A stretch of DNA of 50,294 nucleotides from a virus. The notes beneath the pieces were generated by a model. It was given only the letters and a program-made list of their open reading frames with translations, did not search any database and had not been told where the DNA came from. Location: positions 1-50,294 of the IMG/VR virus record IMGVR_UViG_3300037993_000208; one strand, 5' to 3'. A program made the position numbers and the translations under genes. Below, piece after piece: positions 1 through 8,234 of this stretch; within the stretch, counting starts at the first letter, position 1, and each line of letters starts with the position of its first letter.

Positions 1-481
1 GATCGTCTCTCCAAAACACGGACCTGTATACAGTTCTATACTTCCCCAGAGCCAGTATCCTGCCTTTCCATCTAGCCAGCCTATAAGCGCTATCAGGCTC
101 GATGCCTAAAGCCGAGAACTGCAAATCAAACAGCGTACGATCGCCGTCCCATACAGTGGAATGTTTATCGGAAGTGACAATTCTCCACTTGCGGTCCGGC
201 TCGACCAGAGTCGCTAAGCGGTAGGCGGCATTGACGAGAAAGTGACAAGCACCATGCTTGACATAGGCCCAATAGCGGGGTTCCGGTCCACGGCGACCGT
301 GACTCCACCGCCAGTCGCAGGATTCAAACTGCGCAGGCAACATTCCCGGTTCGAACCGATTGTGCCATCGATCATACGTGAGCTTGTTGAAATCCCGAAC
401 CAGTACGCGATTGAACTCCAGATCGGAAAGGTGAGGAACGATCCGTTTGGTCCAATGGCGTTTGAAGTCGTAATAACGCAT
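1..481 (-). CDS. conserved hypothetical protein, C-terminus cut by window edge
   Basis: A leftward frame runs open from an ATG at 481 to base 1, giving about 160 residues without a stop. The protein is rich in Trp, Tyr and His, with a conserved-looking core WAYVKHGACHFLVN followed by HSTVWDGDRTLFDL. I recognise this as a recurrent hypothetical family but know no activity for it. The start lies 11 nt after the stop of the upstream ribbon-helix-helix gene and is preceded by GGTGAG, so the two are probably co-transcribed. An effector or toxin partner of that repressor is possible but unproven. No membrane segment is seen. Confidence 0.7.
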   Translation of the reverse strand, partial: MRYYDFKRHWTKRIVPHLSDLEFNRVLVRDFNKLTYDRWHNRFEPGMLPAQFESCDWRWSHGRRGPEPRYWAYVKHGACHFLVNAAYRLATLVEPDRKWRIVTSDKHSTVWDGDRTLFDLQFSALGIEPDSAYRLARWKGRILALGKYRTVYRSVFWRDD

Positions 482-492
482 GGTTCTCACCG

Positions 493-642
493 CTAATCCC
501 CCTTCGCCCGTTCCTTGAGATATCGTGTGAGAATAAAGCGGATGAGACTTGCGAGGGTACGCTGTTCGGAGCGAGCACGCTTCAGCGCTTTGGTGAGGAG
601 TTGCTGATCGATCCTGAATCGGTATACTGTGATCTCGTGCAT
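493..642 (-). CDS. small ribbon-helix-helix (Arc/MetJ-type) DNA-binding protein
   Basis: This 49-residue protein has a short beta-strand stretch (ITVYRFRID, residues 4-12) followed by two predicted helices, with LASLIRFILTRYLKERA as the second. That is the layout of Arc/CopG-type repressors, which bind DNA as dimers through the N-terminal strand. The ATG at 642 is chosen because a TTGACA-N17-TACACT promoter ends 7 nt upstream, implying a leaderless transcript; no Shine-Dalgarno is present. A perfect inverted repeat overlaps promoter and start, so autoregulation is likely. Antitoxin or repressor for the downstream gene is the working guess. Confidence 0.65.
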   Translation of the reverse strand: MHEITVYRFRIDQQLLTKALKRARSEQRTLASLIRFILTRYLKERAKGD

Positions 643-678
643 GACCACAAGTGTACCCGATGTGGTCATGCGTGTCAA
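639..678 (-). promoter_or_regulatory. promoter and 11-bp-arm palindromic operator of the RHH gene
   Basis: The leftward -35 is TTGACA (673-678 on the minus strand) and the -10 is TACACT (650-655), 17 bp apart. Perfect 11-bp arms GCATGACCACA (639-649) and TGTGGTCATGC (661-671) flank an 11-nt centre that holds the -10 box. Bound repressor would block RNA polymerase directly. The left arm includes the start codon of the RHH gene. Confidence 0.6.
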
Positions 679-687
679 GAGGGATGA

Positions 688-1197
688 TTATGTCCCCGCC
701 ATCCCCGCCGCGGCCAGCACCTTCATAAACTTCGTGATCTGGTCGTTGGCCTCTTCGAGATCCTTTTCCACGGCCTTCGCCGACTTCACAGCCGACAGCA
801 TCTCCGTGCCGTTCTTGATCCCCAGCTTTCTCAGTTCGGTCGCCTGCTCGCCCGTGATCATCACAATCGAGTCGTCGGCGAGTGCGGCCAAGTAGGTGGC
901 GAGTGTGATCATGAGCCGACCTCTGAACTTTTCCTCCAGCTTAGCGCGGACTTGGGGGTTCACGAATATCCCCCACTTTATATCGGTTATCGTGGGCTGT
1001 TCGATAAAGATTTCGTTGGCCTTGACCATGTCGGCGCCGAAGCGTTGCAGGTCGGCACCCGTTAGCTGATGGCCAAAATTGCATTTCAGTACGTGCCCAT
1101 CGCGCAGGATCGGCGATTGACTGTTGCCGTTCTGACGGCAAATTGGGCACCACGTATAGGCTTTCGCCTGATCTAGTTCCGTTACGAGTGTTGGCAT
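688..1197 (-). CDS. hypothetical protein with N-terminal zinc-binding motif
   Basis: The 169-residue protein has Cys17 and Cys20 (CPIC) with Cys39 and His43 (CNFGH), a plausible single zinc site, followed by a mostly helical, charged C-terminal part. The ATG at 1197 lies one base beyond the stop of the terminase, so it is translated right after terL on the leftward message. It is not recognised as a named family. Position just after terL suggests a packaging or DNA-transaction accessory, but this is only context. The helical C-terminus (residues 110-165) looks like a coiled coil. Confidence 0.75.
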   Translation of the reverse strand: MPTLVTELDQAKAYTWCPICRQNGNSQSPILRDGHVLKCNFGHQLTGADLQRFGADMVKANEIFIEQPTITDIKWGIFVNPQVRAKLEEKFRGRLMITLATYLAALADDSIVMITGEQATELRKLGIKNGTEMLSAVKSAKAVEKDLEEANDQITKFMKVLAAAGMAGT

Positions 1198-1198
1198 G

Positions 1199-3472
1199 TC
1201 AGTCGTCGTCTCCTACGCCGATTTCAGAATAGTCAGTAGCTGTGTCAGTATCCGTGTCCGATCCCATCATTGATCGTTCATCGCCGAACTTGGCCCGCAT
1301 GTGGATCAGTTGGCGCATGCGGTTGACGGCATCGGGATTCGCCATCTGATCGCGAGAACTGAGTCCGTGGACGCTTTGCAGTTCATGCTCAGCCCCGGTG
1401 CTGTCCCATGCCGGAGACCAGATGGTGTTCCATTTTCCGACAGCCAAGGGCACCACTTTCCACTGGTTGTGCAGATTGGGAATGCCGTGTTGCTTGCCGA
1501 TGTCGTCGATCCGCTTCCATCCGGCGGCTTCTGAAGCGCACTGCTCCACCTGCACGCCAAACTGGTTGAACACGGCGTAGATCGCGGGCGCCTTTGGCAG
1601 CAGATGGGCGTGCTTCGCGCCTTCGCCCGCGATGCCTGACGATTCCGCCCATTCCTGGCGTTTCCCGGACTGATGGAGCGCGCAGATGGCTATGCAGTTG
1701 GCGCACACCATATCGTCATTGTTATCAATGCCCGCGGCCTTGATCTCACCCTCGTAGCGGCCAAAATCTCTCATCTCGTTAATCGTGTGGCGGTTGCGGA
1801 TTTCAATCGTCTTGTCCAGCATGGCCTCGCCCATGCGGTTGATCATGTCCTCGCGGGTGCGGGTATTGGTGAGCCAGTGGATGTGCTGGGTGGCGATCCC
1901 CGATACCTTGTCCATGTGCTTCCAGCGGTAGATGTTCGGGTAGTCGATGACCCAGCGCAGTTCGTCTCCTGTGGTCACTCCGGCTGCTTGGTATTCGACC
2001 GCGATCTCGCAGTTGTGATACCAGTGCCCGAGCGCGGCCACGACCTTGGCGAAGTGAGAGGCATTGATGAGGCCGTGCCACTCGGCAACCATCACGGTCG
2101 GCTCCATGCCGTAGCCGATGCGATAGATGACAGCATCACTATAATCGCGCCCATCACCAGACGATACGTCCGATCCGAGATAGTATTCGACAGCCTCATT
2201 GTCATCCGGGATTTCCCAGACCCAGAGACGGTTGAAGTATTTCGGCTTGTCGAGAAGCTCGTCCGGGACGGGCTTGTGCAGTTTGAGTATCGGCGGATTG
2301 TCGGGGCCGTTGTACTCGATTTCCCCGATCAGGATCGGATCGCGGCAGTGCTTCTGTTCCTGCTCGTTCAGGCACTTTCGCGGGAACGCGCAGAATCCCG
2401 AGGATATGAACGCCTCGCCGGGAGTGACCGGATAGGACTCGTAGTGGGACTCGTCCGAGCCCGTGGCGTTGATGGTCTCGACGATCTCGTTCCGTCGCCA
2501 CTTAAAGAACCCGAGCGGGATGGTGAAGTTGTCCTTGGCTTTGACGTTGTGCCGGAGAACCTTTTCATCGGGAGTGAGCGCGAAGTTTTCGGACTTGTAT
2601 ACGGGAAGGGAATATTTGCGCACCTTGTATACAGGGATGAACAATGCCCGCCAGATGGACTTCCCGGCCTCGGCGGCCCGCCACAGATTGTAGAACAGGC
2701 CGGATCGTCCGAATGCCGTGGACTCGATAAACCCCACCATGTCCGGGGCATTCAGAGAAGGCTTGATATCGGCGGTCCAGACCTGTGCGTCCGGCCAACG
2801 ACTGACTTCCGAGCCGAGAAAGTTTCTGACCGTTCGCCCAATAGCCACGCCCGTGGATTTTTGCGCGTTCGAGATGTGCAGAGTTGATCCCAGTCCGGGA
2901 TCGACCGTGCGCAGGTTCTCGTCCGAGCGCTGAAAGATGACTTGGCGGCCTTGTTGCTTGGACAAATATTCGGGCTTCAGAAAAGGAGGGAGCGCGTGGT
3001 AAGCGTCCATCATGCGCTGGTAGATTTCGTCAGACACCCGGTCATCTTGGGCCATCACTAGCGAATAGGAGTTGGGCACGAATATGGTGGCATGAAATAT
3101 GAATGCCCCTTCCCAAGTCGTCGATCCGGCCTGCCGGGGCTTGAGGATGATGAGACGGATGCACCCCTTCGTGTCCCACTCGATTTGCGCTACTTCCCAC
3201 ACGATCTCCTGATGATCCCAAAATGGGGAGAGCGTTCGCATGCGTCCGCGCTCGTCGCGGATCACGTAATAGTTCTCTATGAAGTAACGTCGATCGGTTA
3301 TGCACTTGGCAATCTCACCATCGATCCACTGGCTTTCATCGGATGTGAGGGAATCCCAGAACCGGGGCATGGCCTCCAGTTCGGTTTTGGATCGGGAAGT
3401 GGCGACCAGGAATTTTTCGTCAAGGACTTCGAGGTAATCGTTGAGCGAGTCGTCTTTACGAGGCACCCTCAC
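1199..3472 (-). CDS. terL: terminase large subunit
   Basis: A 757-residue packaging motor that would cut concatemeric DNA and pump it into the prohead. The ATPase part has a Walker A-like KPRQAGSTT at residues 111-119 and a hydrophobic Walker B ending in Glu (VGFIEST, 246-252). The C-terminal RNase-H-like nuclease begins around residue 430 with LGSDVSSGDGRDYSDAV, containing the first catalytic Asp (435). Length is somewhat above the usual 450-650, mainly from a C-terminal extension ending in an Asp/Thr-rich tail. The start is GTG at 3472, overlapping the TGA of the upstream gene (GTGA). A TerS-like gene directly upstream supports the call. Confidence 0.93.
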   Translation of the reverse strand: MRVPRKDDSLNDYLEVLDEKFLVATSRSKTELEAMPRFWDSLTSDESQWIDGEIAKCITDRRYFIENYYVIRDERGRMRTLSPFWDHQEIVWEVAQIEWDTKGCIRLIILKPRQAGSTTWEGAFIFHATIFVPNSYSLVMAQDDRVSDEIYQRMMDAYHALPPFLKPEYLSKQQGRQVIFQRSDENLRTVDPGLGSTLHISNAQKSTGVAIGRTVRNFLGSEVSRWPDAQVWTADIKPSLNAPDMVGFIESTAFGRSGLFYNLWRAAEAGKSIWRALFIPVYKVRKYSLPVYKSENFALTPDEKVLRHNVKAKDNFTIPLGFFKWRRNEIVETINATGSDESHYESYPVTPGEAFISSGFCAFPRKCLNEQEQKHCRDPILIGEIEYNGPDNPPILKLHKPVPDELLDKPKYFNRLWVWEIPDDNEAVEYYLGSDVSSGDGRDYSDAVIYRIGYGMEPTVMVAEWHGLINASHFAKVVAALGHWYHNCEIAVEYQAAGVTTGDELRWVIDYPNIYRWKHMDKVSGIATQHIHWLTNTRTREDMINRMGEAMLDKTIEIRNRHTINEMRDFGRYEGEIKAAGIDNNDDMVCANCIAICALHQSGKRQEWAESSGIAGEGAKHAHLLPKAPAIYAVFNQFGVQVEQCASEAAGWKRIDDIGKQHGIPNLHNQWKVVPLAVGKWNTIWSPAWDSTGAEHELQSVHGLSSRDQMANPDAVNRMRQLIHMRAKFGDERSMMGSDTDTDTATDYSEIGVGDDD

Positions 3473-4089
3473 GGCATGGACCTTTCCGCGCCGTCCGCGT
3501 CCTCGATCTCGGCATCGGATGTGCCATCGGCCAACTCGTCAGCCAACTCATCATCATCACTGTCACTGTCACTATCGTCTACGATCTCGTTCGCTTGTCC
3601 GTCGCTCAGGAACTTCACGTCCCCGGCAGACAGCACGCCGCGCTTCTCCCTGACCCGCTGCTCGAAGGTCTTGATCTGACCAGTACCGTTGCCGCCTCCC
3701 GGCTGGTTGTTGATCCCGATATTGATCGCCGATCCACCGCTCTTTTCGCGCACCCTCCCCACCAGCTCCCCTGCGGTCTTGATCGCCTCCAGTGCCAGCG
3801 GATGATCGGGCTACATGATGGGAGCGCCGTCCCGGTCGTATGCGCCCGTGAACCGGGTGGCGTGCATGGCCTGCTGAATGCGATTGCCGGCGCCACTGAC
3901 GGCGGTAGCTACCTCGAAGTTAACAGTGGTTTCGATAATGTCCGCTGATAGTGATTGACGCATGGACTCGAAGCCGTCTACGGCCTTCTGCACGGACTCG
4001 ACGTTGGTATGCAGCCGGTCGGCGATTCGTGCGGGATCAAGGCCAGCTTTGTGCATGGCCCACGCCAGACGCTCACGTTTCGTCGCCAA
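3469..4089 (-). CDS. terS: putative terminase small subunit, frame interrupted by an internal TAG
   Basis: The frame from TTG 4089 (or ATG 4056) begins TKRERLAWAMHKAGLDPARIADRL, an HTH-like DNA-recognition start typical of small terminases. It runs to a TAG at 3811-3813. The same frame continues without break as PDHPLALEAIKTAGELVGRV and reaches TGA 3469-3471, which overlaps the GTG of terL. The segment after the stop resembles the usual DGxxxxxPDHxxRLxAxxxAxEL region of TerS, so the two halves look like one gene of about 206 residues. A single base change from GAG, CAG or AAG would give the TAG. The tail is Asp/Ser-rich. Whether the stop is read through, is real decay, or is an assembly error cannot be told here. 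Confidence 0.65.
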
Positions 4090-4636
4090 ATGATTGAGAG
4101 TCAAAGCCTGCGATGGCTGAGGATGCGGAGGAAGTGGACGTTGAAGAGTCTGCGGTTGCGGACTCGGACTCGATTGCGAGGGCTTCGGCGTCGGACTCGG
4201 CTGTACGGGATCGGCTGACGTAGCGTTCTCCGGGGGATGCGGTTGCGTAGTCTTCGGGCCCGAGACCGGATGCACGGGCGCGTTCGAGGTCACCGCCCGA
4301 GATGCCTTCTTCTTGCCGGATATGGTTGAGCGTGTCGATGATGAGGAGCGCGACTTTTTCATTTCGGGTCGCGACTTTTGCAAGTTGCGGGATGACGGCG
4401 ATGATTTCTTTAGCTGCCTTTTCGATTTTATCGCCATGGACGGAACCTATCAGTCCTTCAATCCGTATACACTGCGATTCCAATTTTACACCCGAGTCAC
4501 GGACGGTCAAGGAAAATGAAGCGATTTCGCGGCGGACAAGGATATGCGCGTATATCAATGCCCCTATGGCCGCGAGCAGTAGAAGGGCAAACAGTGCGGC
4601 GAGGACGCTGATGACGACGATCGATAGGGGACTCAC
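4073..4636 (-). CDS. single-pass membrane protein, unknown function
   Basis: A 187-residue protein with one strong N-terminal transmembrane segment (residues 5-30, VVISVLAALFALLLLAAIGA), then a helical domain and a Ser/Thr/Ala-rich low-complexity tail. Start is GTG 4636, overlapping the TGA of the preceding gene and preceded by GGGAGATGAG. Its end overlaps the presumed TTG start of the TerS-like gene by 17 nt. The layout (signal anchor, periplasmic coil) would suit an inner-membrane spanin or a lysis-control protein, but there is no neighbouring holin or endolysin, so no function is assigned. Confidence 0.75.
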   Translation of the reverse strand: MSPLSIVVISVLAALFALLLLAAIGALIYAHILVRREIASFSLTVRDSGVKLESQCIRIEGLIGSVHGDKIEKAAKEIIAVIPQLAKVATRNEKVALLIIDTLNHIRQEEGISGGDLERARASGLGPEDYATASPGERYVSRSRTAESDAEALAIESESATADSSTSTSSASSAIAGFDSQSFGDET

Positions 4637-5067
4637 AATCTCATCTCCCGATACTTGTCGATGTCAAGCGGCGGCCCGCCAACCTTATCGATCAAGCGCT
4701 TCAACCTCTCCAAGCACTCGGATTTGCACCAGTCCAGTTCGGACTCGGGCATCTGCGCGGTAGGCAATACCTGATCTTCGCGCAGACTCAGATCGAATAC
4801 ATAGCCGGAGATGTTTACGTATGGGCCGCAGTTCCCTGGCCACGAACTGTACAGGTGCCATCCGTTCGGGATCGTCGAGTACGCCAGCCACTGCCCGGCT
4901 TGCGCGTCCATGTTCTCGAACCTCTTCCATCCCGTCCAGCGGATTCGCCAGCCATGATAGGTAAACTGGACGAGCGAGTCGGACGGCATCGGCATCGGTC
5001 CGGGAATGGCCAGCGCCAGCGCCGGAGCGCCCATGGCAATGCGTTTGATCAGGTCGCGACGATTCAT
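4633..5067 (-). CDS. exported protein with twin-arginine-like signal
   Basis: The 144-residue product begins MNRRDLIKRIAMGAPALAL, a twin-arginine pattern (RRDLIKR) followed by a hydrophobic stretch and a Pro/Gly-rich AIPGP junction, so Tat export is likely. The mature part has several Trp/Tyr residues and three Cys (residues around 93-120) but no domain I recognise. It is encoded between an exported protein and a membrane protein, with a GTGA overlap to the latter. A role in modifying the host envelope is inference only. Confidence 0.75.
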   Translation of the reverse strand: MNRRDLIKRIAMGAPALALAIPGPMPMPSDSLVQFTYHGWRIRWTGWKRFENMDAQAGQWLAYSTIPNGWHLYSSWPGNCGPYVNISGYVFDLSLREDQVLPTAQMPESELDWCKSECLERLKRLIDKVGGPPLDIDKYREMRL

Positions 5068-5105
5068 ACTCGTCCTCGTCTATCCTTAGTTATCACATCC
5101 GTCGG

Positions 5106-5672
5106 CTATTTCTTGGCCTGCTGGTCTTTCACCGTCCACTGAAACCAGTGCTCTTTCTCCTCAACGGTGTGAGTCTTCACCGTGTCGCCTTCCGAGAATT
5201 TAACGTCGTCAGCGCCCAGCACCCGCTCCAGCCTGAAAATGCCGACGAATTCCTTGGAATAGTTGCGGTGATCGGAGGAGTTCGACGGATACATGCATGG
5301 ATAGTGACTACCGCTATACATCGAGCACTCCGCCGTCAACTCCATTTTGGCGTCCGCAAGGCTAGCATATGGGCGCATATCGTACTTCCAAGAAGCGCTG
5401 CCGCAGGATTGCCCCTCCGACCACTGCGTCGTTCCGGAAGATGTCAGAGTGAAGCACCCGCCCCAACTGTTGTCCCAACTTCGCGTGATGAGAATGTACT
5501 CGCCTTGGTAGTTGTGGACGGGTTCATTCGAGGGGGGAGCGACGGGGTATCCAGCGTTAGTTGCTGTGATGCTGCTGGCCGTTCCTGTTGCTCCTGTCAC
5601 CCCTGTTGATGTCTGGGCGAATGCCGTTAGCGCAAATATCGAAGCGACTAGACAGCACAAAATCGTTTTCAT
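5106..5672 (-). CDS. secreted protein with Sec signal peptide, unknown function
   Basis: A 188-residue protein with a clear Sec signal peptide (MKTILCCLVASIFALTAFAQ, cleavage likely after AFA) and a GGAG ribosome site about 7 nt before the ATG at 5672. The mature part starts with a Thr/Gly/Ala-rich linker, then a domain with paired Cys residues near 90, 105, 130 and 141 that could form disulfides in the periplasm. No family is recognised. It belongs to a run of three leftward genes for membrane or exported products, unusual for the terminase side of a phage. Confidence 0.75.
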   Translation of the reverse strand: MKTILCCLVASIFALTAFAQTSTGVTGATGTASSITATNAGYPVAPPSNEPVHNYQGEYILITRSWDNSWGGCFTLTSSGTTQWSEGQSCGSASWKYDMRPYASLADAKMELTAECSMYSGSHYPCMYPSNSSDHRNYSKEFVGIFRLERVLGADDVKFSEGDTVKTHTVEEKEHWFQWTVKDQQAKK

Positions 5673-5691
5673 ACTTCACTCCTTGCGTTCG

Positions 5692-5898
5692 TTAGTTGTC
5701 ACACTCATGGATCACGATCACCGTGCCGTGCTCCGTCCACTCATATCGCGGGCAGCACCAGCACAGCAATCCCAATTCCCGAGTATCGTGTCCGCGACCG
5801 AAATCCGGCAGGACGTGGATAGCGCCCCGCTCGTCGGGATACAGGGTCATCCATTTTCCCGTTACGGATTTGGCCGCGGACTGATTGTCGCTCGTCAC
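5692..5898 (-). CDS. small hypothetical phage protein
   Basis: A 68-residue protein with central LCWCCP and terminal IVIHE. Its pattern (HVLPDFGRGHDT followed by a CxC patch, Trp and a C-terminal IHE) matches a recurrent small phage family of unknown function. The Cys/His content suggests metal binding. It lies 19 nt upstream of the secreted-protein gene and is probably in the same leftward operon. Confidence 0.7.
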   Translation of the reverse strand: MTSDNQSAAKSVTGKWMTLYPDERGAIHVLPDFGRGHDTRELGLLCWCCPRYEWTEHGTVIVIHECDN

Positions 5899-5909
5899 AC
5901 GATCTCCTT

Positions 5910-6182
5910 CTACTTTGCGCCAAAGAAGGTGTGCAGGCAGGGCAGCGCCCTGTAGGCCACTTCAAGGTCGTTCAGGAGCGTGTGTATTCTCGACTGAGCC
6001 GCCGGAGGCAGGCTGTCGTATTCGGCCCGCGCCATCTCCCACAGGGGACTAGCTGAGGCTGTCTCCGCACAGCTCACGGGCTCGGTTACGGGCTCGGTTA
6101 CTGGCTCGGTTGCGGTTGCCGGAGTCGCGATCGAATCCGTATCGGGTGCGGGCGGCACTGGTGGTGTCACTGCCGTGCTCAT
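5910..6182 (-). CDS. hypothetical protein with TEPV repeats
   Basis: From ATG 6182 the product is 90 residues. The N-terminal half is low-complexity, with TEPV repeated three times, and the C-terminal half is helical (YDSLPPAAQSRIHTLLNDLE). ATG 6182 is preferred over an upstream TTG at 6233 because it has AAGGAGACACCAGC before it, the same leader as the gene at 9277 (AAGGAGACAC). No function is recognised. Confidence 0.65.
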   Translation of the reverse strand: MSTAVTPPVPPAPDTDSIATPATATEPVTEPVTEPVSCAETASASPLWEMARAEYDSLPPAAQSRIHTLLNDLEVAYRALPCLHTFFGAK

Positions 6183-6243
6183 GCTGGTGTCTCCTTGTCG
6201 ATTTTTGTTTTTGTGATGCTTGCTCATAATCAAATAGTACTCC

Positions 6244-6269
6244 TATCCCTGCTCGATTATCCCTGCTCG
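6244..6269. repeat. 12-bp direct repeat TATCCCTGCTCG, two copies
   Basis: The copies lie at 6244-6255 and 6258-6269, 14 bp apart, at the 3' end of the glycosyltransferase-sulfotransferase gene. On the minus strand the second copy encodes the last codons (EQG, stop) and the first lies just after the stop. It looks like a small slippage duplication. Confidence 0.6.
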
Positions 6270-7615
6270 GCTGTTTTGAACTCGTGCGGGTAATCGACCG
6301 ACGGTATCGGCCTGCCGAGGAATCCGCATAGTTCCGGCCAACCGGACTCGGGCATGCGCATGATCAGCAGGTCGTCAGGGCGATCCCTGAAATATTCGAC
6401 CACATCCCCGTTGTGCTGCCGGTACCTCGCCAGGAACACCTGTTCATCGAACTCGGTCGTCCCGTACACGATCTGGTGTATACGATTCGTGAACGCATCG
6501 GTGTCCCAACTGGACCTGAATTGGTTCCTGTTCGACCAATGATTCCTCACGCTTGCCAGCCACTTCTGTTCATCCCTGACCGTCAATATGAATTTTGATC
6601 CCGGGTACGCCTGATCCAGTTCCTTGTACAGTATAGTTATCGGCAGGTCACTGACCGCGTACGACTGCTCAAGCGTGACTGACCGCCCGGTGGTCGTCAT
6701 TTCCCGCCAGATTCGTTTTGCCCACCTCGCGGACTTCCAATGAGCGGAATCGTAACCGAGCGCGGTTAGTGCCTTATGCAGACTGTTTGTTGCCGTCTTG
6801 TGCATGCCGATGCCGAAGATCCGGGTCGGCACCGGGCCAAGCTCAATCGTCGTGGGATCAAAGTTGCGATACACTGTGCCCACGCCTACCCTGCCATAGT
6901 TGGCTATGGTCGCGTCCGATGGGTTCTCCATTTCCTGCTCGTACTCGCCGACCTTTTCGCGGGCGTGCGGGTATTCCTGAAACCGCTGGCCGTCCCCGTG
7001 GACTACCGAGCGGAGATAGTCGCGGGGGATTTCAATGGCCGTATAGCCCAGCCGTTGCAGACGTGCATTGAAGTCCTTGTCGTCGGGCGCCCAGGTGTCG
7101 AACCGCTCGTCATATCCTCCGGCGTTCAGGAACTGATGAGCGGTAACGACTATCCTGCCGTTACACCCTCTGAACTGCCTGCCCTGTCCGGGGATGATGT
7201 TGGCGGCCAGAAAGATACCCGGCGTATGGCTGTACTGGAATCGTTCGGCTACGCACGCGGCGAATCCGTTGCCCGTGAAGTTATCGGCGTCCAGATTGAC
7301 GAGGATGTCCGCGCCCTCAAGCATGCCCAGCCTGTGCGCCATGTTCTTGGCAAATCCCATCCGAAAAGGCCCATCGTCGGGTAAACTGTAGACAACAAGC
7401 CTGCCGGATTTCAGGTCAGTCTTGTGCTTGGTCACCAAGTAGTCTAAGAGATGGTCTTGGGAATTAAAATTAAGAAGGCAAAACACCAAATTATCGTAGT
7501 CAGAATTATCCTGAAGATTCGCAGGCAGAGTGCGCTCAATGTGCGCGGCTCGACCTTTGCACGTAATGCAAAGCGCTATACGGGGGGAAGAAGGGTTGCT
7601 CATATCGACTTTCAC
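6257..7615 (-). CDS. glycosyltransferase-sulfotransferase fusion protein
   Basis: A 452-residue two-domain protein. Residues about 10-235 form a GT-A glycosyltransferase: RIALCITCKGR at the nucleotide-binding start, a DxD metal motif in NLDADN (109-111) and the acceptor-side GGYDERFDTWAPDDKDF (166-182) seen in galactosyltransferase-type enzymes. Residues about 264-445 form a sulfotransferase: GIGMHKTATNSL (268-279) is the phosphosulfate loop that binds PAPS, and TVRDEQKWLASVRNHW (345-360) fits the 3'-phosphate site. Start GTG 7615 overlaps the upstream TGA; ATG 7603 is an alternative. The likely product is a sulfated glycan on a phage or host surface; the acceptor is unknown. Confidence 0.85.
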   Translation of the reverse strand: MKVDMSNPSSPRIALCITCKGRAAHIERTLPANLQDNSDYDNLVFCLLNFNSQDHLLDYLVTKHKTDLKSGRLVVYSLPDDGPFRMGFAKNMAHRLGMLEGADILVNLDADNFTGNGFAACVAERFQYSHTPGIFLAANIIPGQGRQFRGCNGRIVVTAHQFLNAGGYDERFDTWAPDDKDFNARLQRLGYTAIEIPRDYLRSVVHGDGQRFQEYPHAREKVGEYEQEMENPSDATIANYGRVGVGTVYRNFDPTTIELGPVPTRIFGIGMHKTATNSLHKALTALGYDSAHWKSARWAKRIWREMTTTGRSVTLEQSYAVSDLPITILYKELDQAYPGSKFILTVRDEQKWLASVRNHWSNRNQFRSSWDTDAFTNRIHQIVYGTTEFDEQVFLARYRQHNGDVVEYFRDRPDDLLIMRMPESGWPELCGFLGRPIPSVDYPHEFKTAEQG

Positions 7616-8226
7616 GGCCTCATCAACAGACCATGCTGCTGTAGCTTCCTCAACGCTATTGCGCGACGTTTCCCTATGCTTATGTTCCGAGCATGTTTAG
7701 GTGTGCATGGCCGTTTGTTTTTGCACTGCTCTTTCCTCGTTGCCCATCTACAATTGTTAGGCTCGTAGTTTCCATCGTTGTTGATCCTATCGAGAGTCAA
7801 TATTAGAGGGCGCTCACCCATATCGGCAAGGAAATTCTCAAACCCGTGCTCCTCTCGCCATCGATCACAAATCGTAACTCCTCGCCCGCCATAATTGTGG
7901 AAGAACTTGTGATGGGGGTTTCCACAACGCTGTAACATAGACCTCCACGAACTGTATGTAGGAGTAGCCCTCCCCCTAACGGTACATCCGCGTTTGTTCC
8001 AAGGGTCACCTTTAGGTAAAAGCCCTGTTCGTCTACAATTCTCTCTCCTTAAGCACCCACAGCTTCTGGAATTACCGTTACGGAGCAAGGAGGTTAAACA
8101 CAGTTTTAACCGACCGCAATCACAACAGCATAACCATACAACCCGTCTGGTACTCTTTCGCCCAGCAGGCCACATCGCAACCAGCCTGCCGAACCTCTGC
8201 CCGGTCAAATCTATCAGTACAGCCAT
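7612..8226 (-). CDS. HNH homing endonuclease with N-terminal zinc domain
   Basis: A 204-residue protein. Residues 5-60 hold a four-Cys DNA-binding module (CCCDCGRLK ... SCGCL) introduced by LTGQRFGRL, a start typical of free-standing phage endonucleases. The nuclease part reads YSSWRSMLQRC, then NYGGRGVTICDRW and LDRINNDGNYEPNNCRWAT, matching the phage HNH type in which LDRIxNDGxYxPxNCRWAT carries the active site. AGAGG precedes the ATG at 8226. It sits between two unrelated leftward genes with an end overlap to the fusion gene, as expected of a mobile intergenic endonuclease. Confidence 0.85.
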   Translation of the reverse strand: MAVLIDLTGQRFGRLVAMWPAGRKSTRRVVWLCCCDCGRLKLCLTSLLRNGNSRSCGCLRRENCRRTGLLPKGDPWNKRGCTVRGRATPTYSSWRSMLQRCGNPHHKFFHNYGGRGVTICDRWREEHGFENFLADMGERPLILTLDRINNDGNYEPNNCRWATRKEQCKNKRPCTPKHARNISIGKRRAIALRKLQQHGLLMRP

Positions 8227-8234
8227 CAGAACCT

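Noticed and set aside
1673-2887. A 404-codon open frame on the plus strand across the terminase gene
   Set aside because: It is antisense to terL, which has all expected motifs; the product shows no domain and reflects codon bias of the real gene.
4090-4437. An N-terminal extension of the TerS-like frame up to ATG 4437
   Set aside because: The extension is a Pro/Ser/Lys low-complexity shadow of the membrane-protein gene in another frame; TTG 4089 or ATG 4056 gives a natural HTH-like start.
6776-7384. A 202-codon plus-strand frame inside the glycosyltransferase-sulfotransferase gene
   Set aside because: Antisense shadow of a gene with clear two-domain motifs, and no ribosome site.
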